Source: Allokutzneria sp. NRRL B-24872 (GTDB lineage: Bacteria > Actinomycetota > Actinomycetes > Mycobacteriales > Pseudonocardiaceae). Taken from it: a DNA stretch of 64,000 bases. The translations under genes and the position numbers were made by a program. Of this stretch, positions 17,603 to 26,591 are shown piece after piece (positions within the stretch are counted from its first letter, which is position 1; each line of letters opens with the position of its first letter). The notes below the pieces were generated by a model. The model made no database searches. It saw nothing but the letters and a program-made list of their open reading frames with translations, and had not been told where the DNA came from. The stretch lies in contig NZ_MUMH01000061.1 of NCBI RefSeq assembly GCF_002155965.1, positions 1-64,000 on the forward strand, written 5' to 3'.

Positions 17603-18266
17603 CAAAGGCGCCTCTTTCCCGACGACACTGCGTTGAATGGGTGAACGCGACGAGGCAGACCCGAGCATAGCGCAAGAAATATAGAAGGAAAGTAAATCCA
17701 CCTCTTTGCACGGCAATCTCGCTTGCTGTGACAAAATTGGAGTCCATTAGGCGCAAAACTAGAGAAGTCGCGCTCACTCGGACAGCTGCAAGGTTGCGGT
17801 GGTCACGTGAGCCCGCGACTACTCGGTGCGTGATTTGCCGCCGTTCGGGTATTTGTGCGCTCGTCGCACTAGGCGGTGCCCTCACAGCGGGTGCACACTT
17901 GACCTCACTGTCTGACCTGCTCGCATGTTGGGGTGACGCCCGCACTCGCTCCTGTCCTGCCCGATTGGGACGGCCGAGTGAAACGGACGTGGAGAGCATC
18001 GAAGAAATCTGTCACGTTCCTCTTCGGCGATGTTCGATCCAGCCTTCGGCACCTCGGACGTGAATCACATGCACGTCCGGGACTTGAGTGACGTTGACGA
18101 TTCTCTGAAGCGCGGGGCATGTCGCACTGACGACTACCTCGCCTCGTCTCCTTCTCGTCGAAATGATCGGGAAGGCGCAGTCTTTCTCTGTTGGAACGTG
18201 TGCGAATCTCACCGTCGGTGAAGCCTGCGGGAGATGCGCGATGACCGCACGTGTCGAAGGAGTGCA
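17603..18266. other. Divergent control region of the diterpene cluster
   Basis: This 660-base gap separates the start of the GGPP synthase gene from that of the class II cyclase. It contains an AT-rich patch near 17660-17750, unusual for this genome, and a CACGTG palindrome near 17805. I see no convincing coding frame and no clear -35/-10 pair. Confidence 0.4.
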
Positions 18267-19790
18267 ATGGTCACCGAACGGGCCGCGATCGGCCTCGATG
18301 TCGAGTCTTCTGATAGCAAAGTCGCTGCTCTGTCGCCTTCGGTCTATGACATCGCCGCGGTCTCGTTGGTCCCGGGGCCGCAGCAGGCGAGCTGTGTGGA
18401 GTGGCTTCTGCGGAACCGCGCGACCACGACGACGTGGGGGGCGCCGTCGGCCGTGAACTGGTACGACGCCTACCTGTCCACCTATGCGGCGGCGGTGGCA
18501 ATGCGCGAGGCCACGTGGCCTGAGCTCGCAGATCGGGCTCTGGGGGCATTGTCGAGCCTGGTCCCGGCCAAGTCCTCCCGCGTGATGGAGACGCTGACGT
18601 TCGGCGGTTTGGTCGAGGCGCTGGACCAGTACGGCGGCCACCGCGGATGGCCGGTTCCCGCGCACCCGCCGGCGGTGCGGGTGATCGTGGACCGGGAAGC
18701 CGCCAAGTGGCGGCGGATGCGGACGTGGGACCGGTTCCTCGATCCGGACTGGTCCATCGCCGGGTACTGCGCCGAACGGGTGTTCGGCGACACCGACGTC
18801 GACCTCGGCGCGTTCCTGGCCGCGTTCCAGACGAGCAACGGCTCGATCGCCAACGCGCCGGGCGCCTCGGCGCTGTTCTTCCTGGAGTTGCAGCGGCGCA
18901 ACGAGCCGGTGGCGGCAGAACGCGTTGAGCGGCTGCGCGGGTACCTGCACACGCGGAGTGCGCCCGAGATCGGATATCTGGACTGGGTGCCGCACTTCAC
19001 CACGTCGTGGACCGTCATGTTCGAACACGAACTAGGGGGTGTCCCGGACGTCCCGCCGGCGGCAGCGGATCTTTTCCGCGCCGACTTGAATCACCCCTCC
19101 GGCCTGATGGGCTCGGTGGGCACCGTCGGCGACACCACCATTCCCGGCGACGCCGACAACACCGCCTGCGCGATGCTGGCCGCCTGGGTCCTGGATCTGC
19201 CCGCACCGTCGTCGGAGGCCAAGCTCGACCTGCTCTACGACCACGACCAGGGCTGCTACCGCACGTTCCTGTTCGAGCACGACCCGTCGCTGAGCACCAA
19301 CATCCACGTGGCCGCCGTCCTCGCGCTGGAGAACCGCGCCGACCGTCTGACCCAGGTCCTGGAGTGGCTGACCGATGCGGTCACCCGCGAAGGCACCACA
19401 CTGTGCAAATGGCACCTGTCTCCCATCTACGCGATGGGTGAACTGGCTCGTGTCGCAGCTCGCATCGACCATCCACTGGCGACCGACCTCCACGTCACGG
19501 CGATCGAGCGGTTGTTGTTGCTGCGCAACGCCGACGGCGGCTGGGGTGTGCACGGCTCAACCGCCGAGGAAACCGGCTACGCCGTTCTCGGTCTGGCTGC
19601 CGCGTCTGCCACCGTCGGTGCCACCGGTCCAGTTCCCGACGCACTCCGACGAGCACACCACTACCTCACCGCGCATCCGCCCCGTGAGGTTCCGCTGTGG
19701 CTGGGCAAGACGCTCTACTGCCTCCGCACCCTGGTGCCCGTCCTGCACCGCACAGCTCTTGAGCGGATCGAGCAACTCGCCCTGGTGTGA
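18267..19790 (+). CDS. Class II diterpene cyclase (copalyl diphosphate synthase-like)
   Basis: The 507-residue product has the alpha/alpha barrel pattern of bacterial class II cyclases: FQTSNGSIANAPGASALFF (the common NGS..SP(S/G)A motif), then the catalytic acid motif in TTIPGDADNTACAML, and late QW-like repeats (NADGGWGVHGSTAEETGYA). The usual DxDD is DADN here: the central general acid is kept but the last Asp is Asn. Such enzymes protonate GGPP to labdane or related bicyclic diphosphates. The start is ATG 18267, with AAGGAG a few bases upstream, rather than the longer frame from 18234. It is divergent from the GGPP synthase gene and completes the pathway with the class I synthase and P450. 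Confidence 0.85.
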   Translation: MVTERAAIGLDVESSDSKVAALSPSVYDIAAVSLVPGPQQASCVEWLLRNRATTTTWGAPSAVNWYDAYLSTYAAAVAMREATWPELADRALGALSSLVPAKSSRVMETLTFGGLVEALDQYGGHRGWPVPAHPPAVRVIVDREAAKWRRMRTWDRFLDPDWSIAGYCAERVFGDTDVDLGAFLAAFQTSNGSIANAPGASALFFLELQRRNEPVAAERVERLRGYLHTRSAPEIGYLDWVPHFTTSWTVMFEHELGGVPDVPPAAADLFRADLNHPSGLMGSVGTVGDTTIPGDADNTACAMLAAWVLDLPAPSSEAKLDLLYDHDQGCYRTFLFEHDPSLSTNIHVAAVLALENRADRLTQVLEWLTDAVTREGTTLCKWHLSPIYAMGELARVAARIDHPLATDLHVTAIERLLLLRNADGGWGVHGSTAEETGYAVLGLAAASATVGATGPVPDALRRAHHYLTAHPPREVPLWLGKTLYCLRTLVPVLHRTALERIEQLALV

Positions 19791-19806
19791 CCTCACGTCG
19801 GGGTCT

Positions 19807-20124
19807 ATGTGGGGTTTCGCGATGTGGTTGGCGTTGGAGGTCGGCGCCAGCATGTGGGTGACCGTGCCGCTGCACGTCGCGGTTGACTTCGGGATGGCGC
19901 AAGTGCTGCATGAGTGCACCCGCCGAGCGACCGGCCCGGCACTGCGCGAGGTTGGCGGTCGTTGGTTGGTCGTCGGCATCGGCAACAAGCTCGCGCGCAA
20001 CGACGGCCGGTGCGACGGAGATCGACCAGACGTCTTCGCCGACGTCGGCGCCGCGAGTTCGTCATCCGCGCCGTCCTGGATCGGCCGCGCGACGCTTAGA
20101 CCCGCACTTCTTGGACCAGCATGA
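19807..20124 (+). CDS. Possible small hydrophobic-start protein
   Basis: The 105-residue frame has high third-position G/C over its first 70 codons and opens with a hydrophobic stretch (MWGFAMWLALEVGASMWVTV). No family is recognised, and the C-terminal third looks like read-through. It may be a remnant at the edge of the diterpene cluster. Confidence 0.28.
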   Translation: MWGFAMWLALEVGASMWVTVPLHVAVDFGMAQVLHECTRRATGPALREVGGRWLVVGIGNKLARNDGRCDGDRPDVFADVGAASSSSAPSWIGRATLRPALLGPA

Positions 20125-20160
20125 TTCTGCGCCCGTACAGGGGCAGGTAGCTCGATGTGG

Positions 20161-20646
20161 TCATGAGGTGCGCTTCCCCGTCTGATCCAGGCGTGGGGCA
20201 GGTCGGTCTCGCGTTGCTTCGACGCGGACACGCTGGCGCCTGGCGAGCGTGATGGTCTGGTGCGCTGCGGTCGGGTCGGCGTTCGACGGAACGACGAGCA
20301 GCGTGAGGCGGTGCCTGTCCGCCGCGACCAGGTCCACGGTGTGCGCGGGCCCGGAGTTGGACCCGTCGATCCGGGTCTGGCGACCGCCGCCGACGATGCG
20401 GCGTGGCGCGGAACTCCGCTCGGTGAGGTTGTAGCTCACCCACAGAATGTCACCCAGCCGAACTGCCAGCGCTGCGAGCAACGCCGGCAGTTCGGCGACG
20501 AGGTCCCGGGAACGCGGCCACCACGCACCGTCGACCTGCCCCGTCGTGGGCGCCTTCGGCCGCAACCGGATTCGTTGCGGGTGCCGAGGCTGCTCGGCGG
20601 CCGGAGTGGCCGCTGGGGCGATGGGATGGTGGGGTGCCGACGTCAT
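20161..20646 (-). CDS. DUF5994 family protein (copy 1)
   Basis: The 161-residue product has the DUF5994 signature RLRPKAPTTGQVDGAWWPRS with RDLVAELPALLAALAVRLG and VSYNL. The family is actinobacterial, cytoplasmic, and of unknown function. The last 30 residues are basic and unlike copy 2 at 28124-28678, so the C-terminus may be altered. The leader GGGGACGGGAGT before ATG 20646 is nearly the same as that of copy 2, and a shared promoter block lies at 20732-20777. Confidence 0.8.
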   Translation of the reverse strand: MTSAPHHPIAPAATPAAEQPRHPQRIRLRPKAPTTGQVDGAWWPRSRDLVAELPALLAALAVRLGDILWVSYNLTERSSAPRRIVGGGRQTRIDGSNSGPAHTVDLVAADRHRLTLLVVPSNADPTAAHQTITLARRQRVRVEATRDRPAPRLDQTGKRTS

Positions 20647-20731
20647 GTCAGGACTCCCGTCCCCGGCCGGAGACGGCCGGTATGGGTTTCGTCGAGCACG
20701 ACATGAGCTTAATCGGTCATCTGCGTGATTT

Positions 20732-20777
20732 TTCTCGACAACGCGACCCTACACCAGTTCCACCATGATCGACCGAA
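20732..20777 (-). promoter_or_regulatory. Promoter block shared by the DUF5994 genes, copy 1
   Basis: Reading toward the gene, TCGGTCGATCA is followed about 17 bases later by TAGGGT (a -10-like hexamer) and then CGTTGTCGAGAA. The same blocks with the same spacing occur at 28767-28815 (there TAGAAT). Conserved blocks in otherwise diverged leaders suggest a common sigma factor or regulator. Confidence 0.45.
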
Positions 20778-21260
20778 ATGTTGCGAAATTTTTCGACCAC
20801 CCCGCCGTTTGTGGCTGATTAAACCTCAAAAAGTCACCAGCAGGACGATCGCCGCAGGTCACGCACTCGCAGCTGATTCTCAGGATGTGCTCGTCGTTTT
20901 TTCCGACCTTGCGGAACTGATCGCGAGCACAGGTGGTTCGTGTAGCATGACAAGGAGATCATCACCCCTTCAAGTCGACTTGCGCTCCGCAGTGGACCAT
21001 TTTCTCGAATATCACCGGCCGGGGTGGAAGGCCGATATGCGCACGCCGACCCGAACGCCCCCGCGTTGACCGCGGAGCGAGCGAGCTTGCGGCATGGCGG
21101 ACCGACGGGACGGCCGCGCCGGGCTGCCTCGCTGGCTCGACCCCGACACGGACCGGGCCATGATCACCGGGACCGCCCACGAGCTGGCCTGCTCGGCGTT
21201 CAGCCGGAAGCTCCACGAGTTCTTCGCCCTCGCCCGGCCCATCAAGGAAACAGGACACAC
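20778..21260. other. Region without a confident gene
   Basis: The first part is AT-richer than average. Two short plus-strand frames look partly coding: one ends at 21069 (VDHFLEYHRPGWKADM) and one starts at ATG 21094 (LPRWLDPDTDRAMITG, HELACSAFSRKLHEFF) and runs out of frame into the next gene. They may be pieces of one broken gene upstream of the CeoS-like gene. Confidence 0.3.
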
Positions 21261-22397
21261 GTGGATCAGCTCAGCCTCGGCGTCATCGCGCAGTCCCGCA
21301 AGGAGAACGAACTACGGCTCCCCATCCACCCGCAGCACCTGGACCGGATCGATGCGGACCTTCGGGGTCGCATCTACCTGGAGCACGGTTACGGGGAACG
21401 CTTCGGCGTCGCCGACGGACAGCTCGCGGCCTCCGTCGCGGGGTTGCGCTCGCGCGAAGAGCTCATCGCGGAATGCGATGTCATCCTGCTGCCGAAGCCA
21501 CTCGCCGAGGACGTCGCGGAGCTGCGGGAAGGGCAAGTGCTCTGGGGCTGGCCGCACTGCGTCCAGGACCAGGCGCTCACCCAGCTCGCCGTTGAACGGC
21601 GGCTGACACTCATCGCCTTCGAGGCGATGAACCACTGGACCTCCGACGGCTCGTTCGGTCTGCACGTCTTTCACAAGAACAACGAGCTCGCCGGCTACTG
21701 CTCGGTGTTGCACGCCCTGCAGCTGATCGGCTCGACCGGTGACTACGGGCGGCGGTTGCGCGCAGTCGTGATGGGTTTCGGCGCAACCGCGCGAGGTGCT
21801 GTGACGGCTCTCAACGCGCTCGGGGTGCACGAAGTCACCATCCTCACCAACCGCGGCGTCGCAGCCGTCAGCTCGCCCATCCACTCCGCGCGGATCATCC
21901 ACTTCGACCACGACGACGCCGATCCGCGGCGCAGCCACGCCTTCACCGACAACGGCCGCGTGCCGCTGGCGGGGTTCCTCGCAGAACACGACATCATCGT
22001 CAACTGCGTGCTTCAGGACACCGACGCGCCGCTGACGTTCCTCAGCAACGAGGATCTGCCGACTCTGACCTCGGGAACACTGGTCGTCGACGTCTCCTGC
22101 GACGCGGGCATGGGCTTCGAGTGGGCACGCCCCACCTCGTTCACACAACCGGACTTCCTGCTGGGAGACCACGTGCGCTACTACGGCGTGGACCACAGCC
22201 CGTCCTACCTGTGGAACTCGGCGACCTGGGAGATCAGCGAAGCGCTGCTCCCGCATCTGCGTCCGGTTCTCACCAGCGCCTGGGACTCCAGCGAGATCAT
22301 CCGGCGTGCCATCGAAATCCGCGAAGGAACCGTCCTGAACCCCCGCATCCTCTCGTTCCAACATCGATCATCGGAGTACCCACATGCCCGGCACTGA
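21261..22397 (+). CDS. N5-(carboxyethyl)ornithine synthase / alanine dehydrogenase-like enzyme
   Basis: From GTG 21261 (AGGA five bases upstream) the 378-residue product has the alanine dehydrogenase/PNT N-terminal domain (IAQSRKENELRLPIHP) and a Rossmann domain (LRAVVMGFGATARGAVTAL). Late sequence such as VDVSCDAGMGFEWARPTSF and YYGVDHSPSYLWNSAT is typical of the CeoS and saccharopine dehydrogenase-like branch. CeoS condenses ornithine with pyruvate reductively using NADPH. The exact substrate is uncertain. It overlaps by 14 bases with the small Cys-rich gene that follows. Confidence 0.75.
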   Translation: MDQLSLGVIAQSRKENELRLPIHPQHLDRIDADLRGRIYLEHGYGERFGVADGQLAASVAGLRSREELIAECDVILLPKPLAEDVAELREGQVLWGWPHCVQDQALTQLAVERRLTLIAFEAMNHWTSDGSFGLHVFHKNNELAGYCSVLHALQLIGSTGDYGRRLRAVVMGFGATARGAVTALNALGVHEVTILTNRGVAAVSSPIHSARIIHFDHDDADPRRSHAFTDNGRVPLAGFLAEHDIIVNCVLQDTDAPLTFLSNEDLPTLTSGTLVVDVSCDAGMGFEWARPTSFTQPDFLLGDHVRYYGVDHSPSYLWNSATWEISEALLPHLRPVLTSAWDSSEIIRRAIEIREGTVLNPRILSFQHRSSEYPHARH

Positions 22398-22548
22398 ACT
22401 GCACACCGCCGTACTGGACAACCGCGCCGACGCTGCCGACATCTGTGCCGCGTGCCCGCACCCGTGGCACGAGCACGACCCGATCGGCGTTCGCTACTGC
22501 ACCGCGACCACGGCTTCCGTGCTGCCCCGAGGCTGCATCTGCCGGTGA
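22384..22548 (+). CDS. Small Cys-rich protein ending RGCICR, 54 residues
   Basis: ATG 22384 opens a 54-codon frame that overlaps the end of the CeoS-like gene. The product has CAACPHPWHEHDPIGVRYC in the middle and RGCICR at the end: five Cys and three His that could bind zinc. It resembles a widespread actinobacterial family of very small proteins with the same ending that often sit behind biosynthetic genes. The overlap implies co-expression with the enzyme. Confidence 0.65.
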   Translation: MPGTELHTAVLDNRADAADICAACPHPWHEHDPIGVRYCTATTASVLPRGCICR

Positions 22549-22701
22549 CGCACCGACGTCACCCTGAGAATCGCCGTCGTGCACAACGGTGTGCTGCTGC
22601 GCTTCAGGAAGAGCCTCAGCGGTGTCGAAACATGATCGTTGTTGTCCGCGGCCCGGGACCACGCCGAAGGACGTGGACGTTGCGTGCTTTGTTCGTGCGA
22701 C

Positions 22702-23295
22702 TCAACCTGACTGCGTCAGGCACTTCCTCAAGCGCACCAACCCGTCGCGTATCCGGGTCTTGACCGCCGCGTGCGTGACTTTCAACAGTGCGGCGACCTC
22801 CTGGTAGGTCAATGCGTAAAAGTAGGCCAGGACGAGCGATTCACGTTGCAGTGCGGTCAAATCCGCCAGGCACCGTCGCACGTCTTCACACTCCCAGGAC
22901 TCCAGCACCGACTCCGCGACTTCGTCGTAGGGCCGGCTCCGGCTGGCCTCGAACACCGCCCTGTGTTCCCGAGCGCGGCAGGACTGGTTGGAGCGCACCC
23001 TGTCCACCGCGCGGTGGTGGGCCATCGTCAGAGCCCAGGTGAGGACGGTGCCGCGATCACGACGATAACGGGCAGCGGTGCGCCACATCTCCACGAACAC
23101 CTCTTGGACGACCTCCTCGGCCTGGGACCGATCGCGCACCACCGCGACGACCACACCCGTGACCGGCGCGGCGAGGGTGTCGTAGAGGCTGGCGAAGGCG
23201 CACTGATCTCCTTATGCCGCGGCGGCGAGCTGCTCACGCGCCCGCTCGGTGACAGACAACGGGGCACCTGCATTTCCGAGAGCGAGTGGTCTCAT
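22702..23295 (-). pseudogene. ECF sigma factor with in-frame stop codon
   Basis: From ATG 23295 the frame encodes 27 residues (ending VTERAREQLAAAA), meets TAA at 23214-23212, and continues in the same frame as GDQCAFASLYDTLAAPVTG to the stop at 22702. The downstream part has sigma region 2 (AEEVVQEVFVEMWRTAARYR) and region 4 (LTALQRESLVLAYFYALTYQ, VTHAAVKTRIRDGLVRLR), as in SigK/SigL-type factors. ECF proteins usually read (A/R)GD(Q)xAF at this position, so the stop replaces one codon of region 2. The ATG overlaps the stop of the STAS gene (ATGA). Re-initiation at GTG 23154 would give a protein that lacks region 2.1. Confidence 0.65.
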
Positions 23296-23732
23296 CGCGT
23301 TCTCCGTTGCCCTGGTACGAATGCGGCGTGCCGTGTGTCGACGGCGCCCGCAGTTCCGGTGCTGAGCGCGAAGAACTCCGCCACCCCGTTCACCTGCAAG
23401 GGAAAGACGGCGCGGAGATGACGCGTCCCGACACACAGCATGAGCGCGTGCGGCAGACGGCGCGCGTGCGCGCGGACAAGAAGACCGATGCCCGCGGCGG
23501 ACAACCTCGACACCTCGCCCGGGTCCACCACGATCGTCATCGCAGCCGCCGCTCTCGCCTCCATACGGGCGAGCTCGAGTGTCCGCTCGAGCACGGTGGA
23601 GGTGTCGAGGTCGATCTGACCGATGACCTCGATGGGAACGCATCCTCGGAGCCTGCCGCGAGTTGTCGTCATCCACACACGCAACCCGGTCCGACCTGGA
23701 ACGGCGCGAGTGGCAAACGTCGATCCTGACAC
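23292..23732 (-). CDS. STAS domain protein (anti-sigma factor antagonist-like)
   Basis: From GTG 23732 (AGGAG six bases upstream) the 146-residue product has a single STAS fold: IEVIGQIDLDTSTVLERTL, then MTIVVDPGEVSRLSAAGIGLL, with the loop Ser that is phosphorylated in SpoIIAA-type antagonists at RLSAAG. Such proteins relieve anti-sigma factors. It is coupled by ATGA to the ECF sigma gene downstream, which suggests one regulatory circuit. Confidence 0.7.
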   Translation of the reverse strand: MSGSTFATRAVPGRTGLRVWMTTTRGRLRGCVPIEVIGQIDLDTSTVLERTLELARMEARAAAAMTIVVDPGEVSRLSAAGIGLLVRAHARRLPHALMLCVGTRHLRAVFPLQVNGVAEFFALSTGTAGAVDTRHAAFVPGQRRTR

Positions 23733-24013
23733 GATCGGCTCCTGACTCGGCCGCGACGTGAAACACGCAAGGCCGGAGGTTGACTGATCGCCGATCGCAC
23801 GGGGTCCTGGCACGTCCCGACGAGAACACCTCACCCTAGCGCCGCTGCGGGCAACTCACCACCACCACACTCCTCAGACACCAGAGGCATTGCGCGCCAC
23901 AGGAAGCAGCCGCGCTCAACAACGCCGTTCCCCCGGTGTTCATCGGGACCGCAACGGGTACACACAGACTGTGCGTGCAAACCGGTGAAGCACGATCACG
24001 GCATGGGGCTGGG

Positions 24014-25051
24014 GTGAAACGAGCGAAGGGAAGCACAACGCATGACCTCCACTCGCGGACGGCGCGGCGCGCATCGGCGGCCCCGTCGTTGAGATCGGCT
24101 GTTCGTGTCCTGCTGGACTCGGTTCCCGGGCAACGGGTGGTGGGTTTCGTCAATGGCGCATTCGGTGCGCGGTCGGATGTGCGTGGGGATGTCGTCCCCT
24201 CATACATGTCCGTGCGGGTCGATCACCGTCTGGTGCGGGCGGAGCGGGACGCGCTCGTCGCGGCGTATCCGCGCGCCACCGGGCACTTGGCGGTGTTCCT
24301 CCACGGCCTCGTCGACACCGAGCGATCGTGGTTCCCGCGCCGAAGGAACCGCACCGGCACCAGCTTCGGTGGCCTTCTGGCCGATGACCTCGGGTACAGC
24401 GCGGTCTACCTGCGTTACAACTCCGGCCGCCACATCTCCGAGAGCGGAACCGAACTCGCTGAGCTTCTCTGCGCACTGGATGAGAAGTGGCCGGTCGACA
24501 TCACCGAGATCGTCCTCATTGGACATTCCATGGGCGGTCTCGTGGCGCGCAGCGCGCTGCACCAAGCTCACGCCGCGCGGCGCCCCTGGTCGGAGAAGGC
24601 AACCCGACTGGTGTGCCTGGGTACACCGCACTCTGGCGCGCCCTTGGAGCGCGCGGTGGTTCGGGTCATCACCCTGCTCGACGCTCTTCCACTGGCAGTG
24701 CCCCTGTCCAGGCTCTTGGGCTTACGCAGCAACGGCATCAAAGACCTGGCCCACGGCCACGTGCACCCGCCGCAGCCGGGAATCGACCGCTCCGCCACCG
24801 ACACCCCGGCCACCGTGCTGCCCCCGCAGACACGACAACTGTTCATCTCCGCGACCTTGTCGCGTTCGCAGGGAAGCCGCTGGGGGCACATCCTCGGAGA
24901 CCTCCTCGTTCGCCCTTCCAGCTCGGCGAACCGCAACCACCGTGCGGACCTCCGATGGCTCGGCGGTATCACCCACTTCGCGCTGCTCCGCCACCCTCGC
25001 GTCTACCACACGATCAAGACGTGGTTGCAGGAGAAGGCAATCCACCGGTAG
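24014..25051 (+). CDS. Alpha/beta hydrolase, lipase-like
   Basis: The protein has the nucleophile elbow in VLIGHSMGGLVARSAL and the oxyanion region LAVFLHGLVDTERSW, followed by CLGTPHSGAPLERAV, the pattern of PGAP1/lipase-type hydrolases. A late His in GGITHFALLRHPRV probably completes the triad. There is no signal peptide. The start is uncertain: the frame is open from 23936, and GTG 24014 is my choice. A strong ATG at 24042 is out of frame and closes quickly. The substrate is unknown. Confidence 0.7.
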   Translation: MKRAKGSTTHDLHSRTARRASAAPSLRSAVRVLLDSVPGQRVVGFVNGAFGARSDVRGDVVPSYMSVRVDHRLVRAERDALVAAYPRATGHLAVFLHGLVDTERSWFPRRRNRTGTSFGGLLADDLGYSAVYLRYNSGRHISESGTELAELLCALDEKWPVDITEIVLIGHSMGGLVARSALHQAHAARRPWSEKATRLVCLGTPHSGAPLERAVVRVITLLDALPLAVPLSRLLGLRSNGIKDLAHGHVHPPQPGIDRSATDTPATVLPPQTRQLFISATLSRSQGSRWGHILGDLLVRPSSSANRNHRADLRWLGGITHFALLRHPRVYHTIKTWLQEKAIHR

Positions 25052-25376
25052 GGCAGCGAAGTGGCACCAGCAACGCGGGTCCCCCAGCTCTCCCAGAAAA
25101 ACCCCGCGGCACTCGTCCGGAACCGTCATCCCGACAGATGTCCCCATCAGACGGTTCCGTGGGCGGGACAGTGGTCGAGCTGTGGCGCGAACGTGGCCGC
25201 CTCGGCAGCTGAGCCGCACCACATAACGGGATCGCTGTCCGCTTTCCCCGCAGCGGGTTGAGGTGGGGGGTGGTTGCGGGTATCTGGGACAGGTTCGGTT
25301 TAGCCGTTGCTGGTGAAGGAAATCCGACCAGCACCAGTCCCGCGCCGGGTCGAGGATGTCTGGAAGGGCAGCGGTG

Positions 25377-26429
25377 ATGACAGCTTCGGGAGTCTCCCAG
25401 GGACGGGGTGCCTCAGGTCCTGGCACTGACTTCGCTCGCTTGGCCCGGGAAATCAGAGGAGCTGGGCTGCTGGAGCGTCGGCGTGGCTACTACGCGGCGC
25501 GGATGACGGTCAACCTCATGTTGTTGGCAGCGGGCGTGCTCGTCTTGCTGTGGTTGGGAGATTCCTGGTGGCAGTTGCTGACCGCGGTCTTCCTCGCCGT
25601 GGTGTTCACCCAGTTCGCTTTCATCGGCCACGATGCCGGCCACGGGCAGATCTTCCGTTCCCGCTGGGCCAATGACGTCGTCGGTTACGTTCACGCCGCG
25701 ATCACGGGGATCAGTTATCAGTGGTGGGTCGACAAACACAACCGTCACCACGCCAACCCCAACCACGAGGAGCACGACCCGGACATCGACATTGCGGCGC
25801 TGGCCTTCAGCCGCGAACAGTCTCACACCAAACGGGGCCTGAACCGCTGGGTCACGAAGTATCAGGCTTTCCTGTTCTTCCCTCTGTTGACGGTGGAAGC
25901 GGTGCTGCTGCGGGTCGCTGGTGTCCACGCGGTCCTGCGCGGCCAGGTCCGGCGCCCTGGCCTGGAGGGCGTCCTCCTGCTCGTTCCGCTCGCCGGGTAC
26001 CTGACCGCGCTGTTCCTGCTCCTTTCCCCCGGTAAGGCGGTGCTGTTCCTCTTGGTGCACCAGGCGGTGATGGGTCTCTATCTGGGATGTTCCTTCGCGC
26101 CCAACCACAAGGGCATGCCGATGCTGACCCGCGACCAGAAGTTGGACCATCTGCGCAAGCAGGTCCTGACCTCTCGCAACATCACCGGCGGCCGGTGGGT
26201 CGACGGCGTGCTCGGGGGCCTGAACCACCAGATCGAGCACCACCTGTTCCCGCACATGCCCCGTCCCAACCTGCGCCGCGCCCAGCCCCTGGTCCACGAC
26301 TTCTGCATCCGGCACGGAATCCCGTACAACCAGTGCGGACTTCTGGCTTCCTACAAGCAGGTTCTCCAGCACCTGCACGACGCGGGCGCGACGCTGCGCC
26401 GTCCGCTCACACCGGACACCGCGCGATGA
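25377..26429 (+). CDS. Membrane fatty acid desaturase
   Basis: The 350-residue integral membrane di-iron desaturase has the three histidine boxes of the front-end/acyl-CoA group: HDAGH in FAFIGHDAGHGQIF, HNRHH in WWVDKHNRHHANPN, and HQIEHH in LGGLNHQIEHHLFP. Four or more membrane helices flank them (LMLLAAGVLVLLWL, LLLVPLAGYLTALFLLL). It introduces a double bond into membrane or CoA-bound acyl chains. ATG 25377 is preceded by GGAAGG; the frame also opens at 25356. Confidence 0.87.
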   Translation: MTASGVSQGRGASGPGTDFARLAREIRGAGLLERRRGYYAARMTVNLMLLAAGVLVLLWLGDSWWQLLTAVFLAVVFTQFAFIGHDAGHGQIFRSRWANDVVGYVHAAITGISYQWWVDKHNRHHANPNHEEHDPDIDIAALAFSREQSHTKRGLNRWVTKYQAFLFFPLLTVEAVLLRVAGVHAVLRGQVRRPGLEGVLLLVPLAGYLTALFLLLSPGKAVLFLLVHQAVMGLYLGCSFAPNHKGMPMLTRDQKLDHLRKQVLTSRNITGGRWVDGVLGGLNHQIEHHLFPHMPRPNLRRAQPLVHDFCIRHGIPYNQCGLLASYKQVLQHLHDAGATLRRPLTPDTAR

Positions 26430-26591
26430 ACTCGCCTGCTGGACGGGATCGTCGACCGACGCTCATGTCCAGGAGCTCATTCCGTCGGAGAACCTGGCGG
26501 TGTGGCGGGTGCGCCCTGAGGTTGGCCGGTGGGACATTTCCACGCTCATCCGCACTCCCCGTCGTAACCGTGTGACCAGGAGGATGACGCC

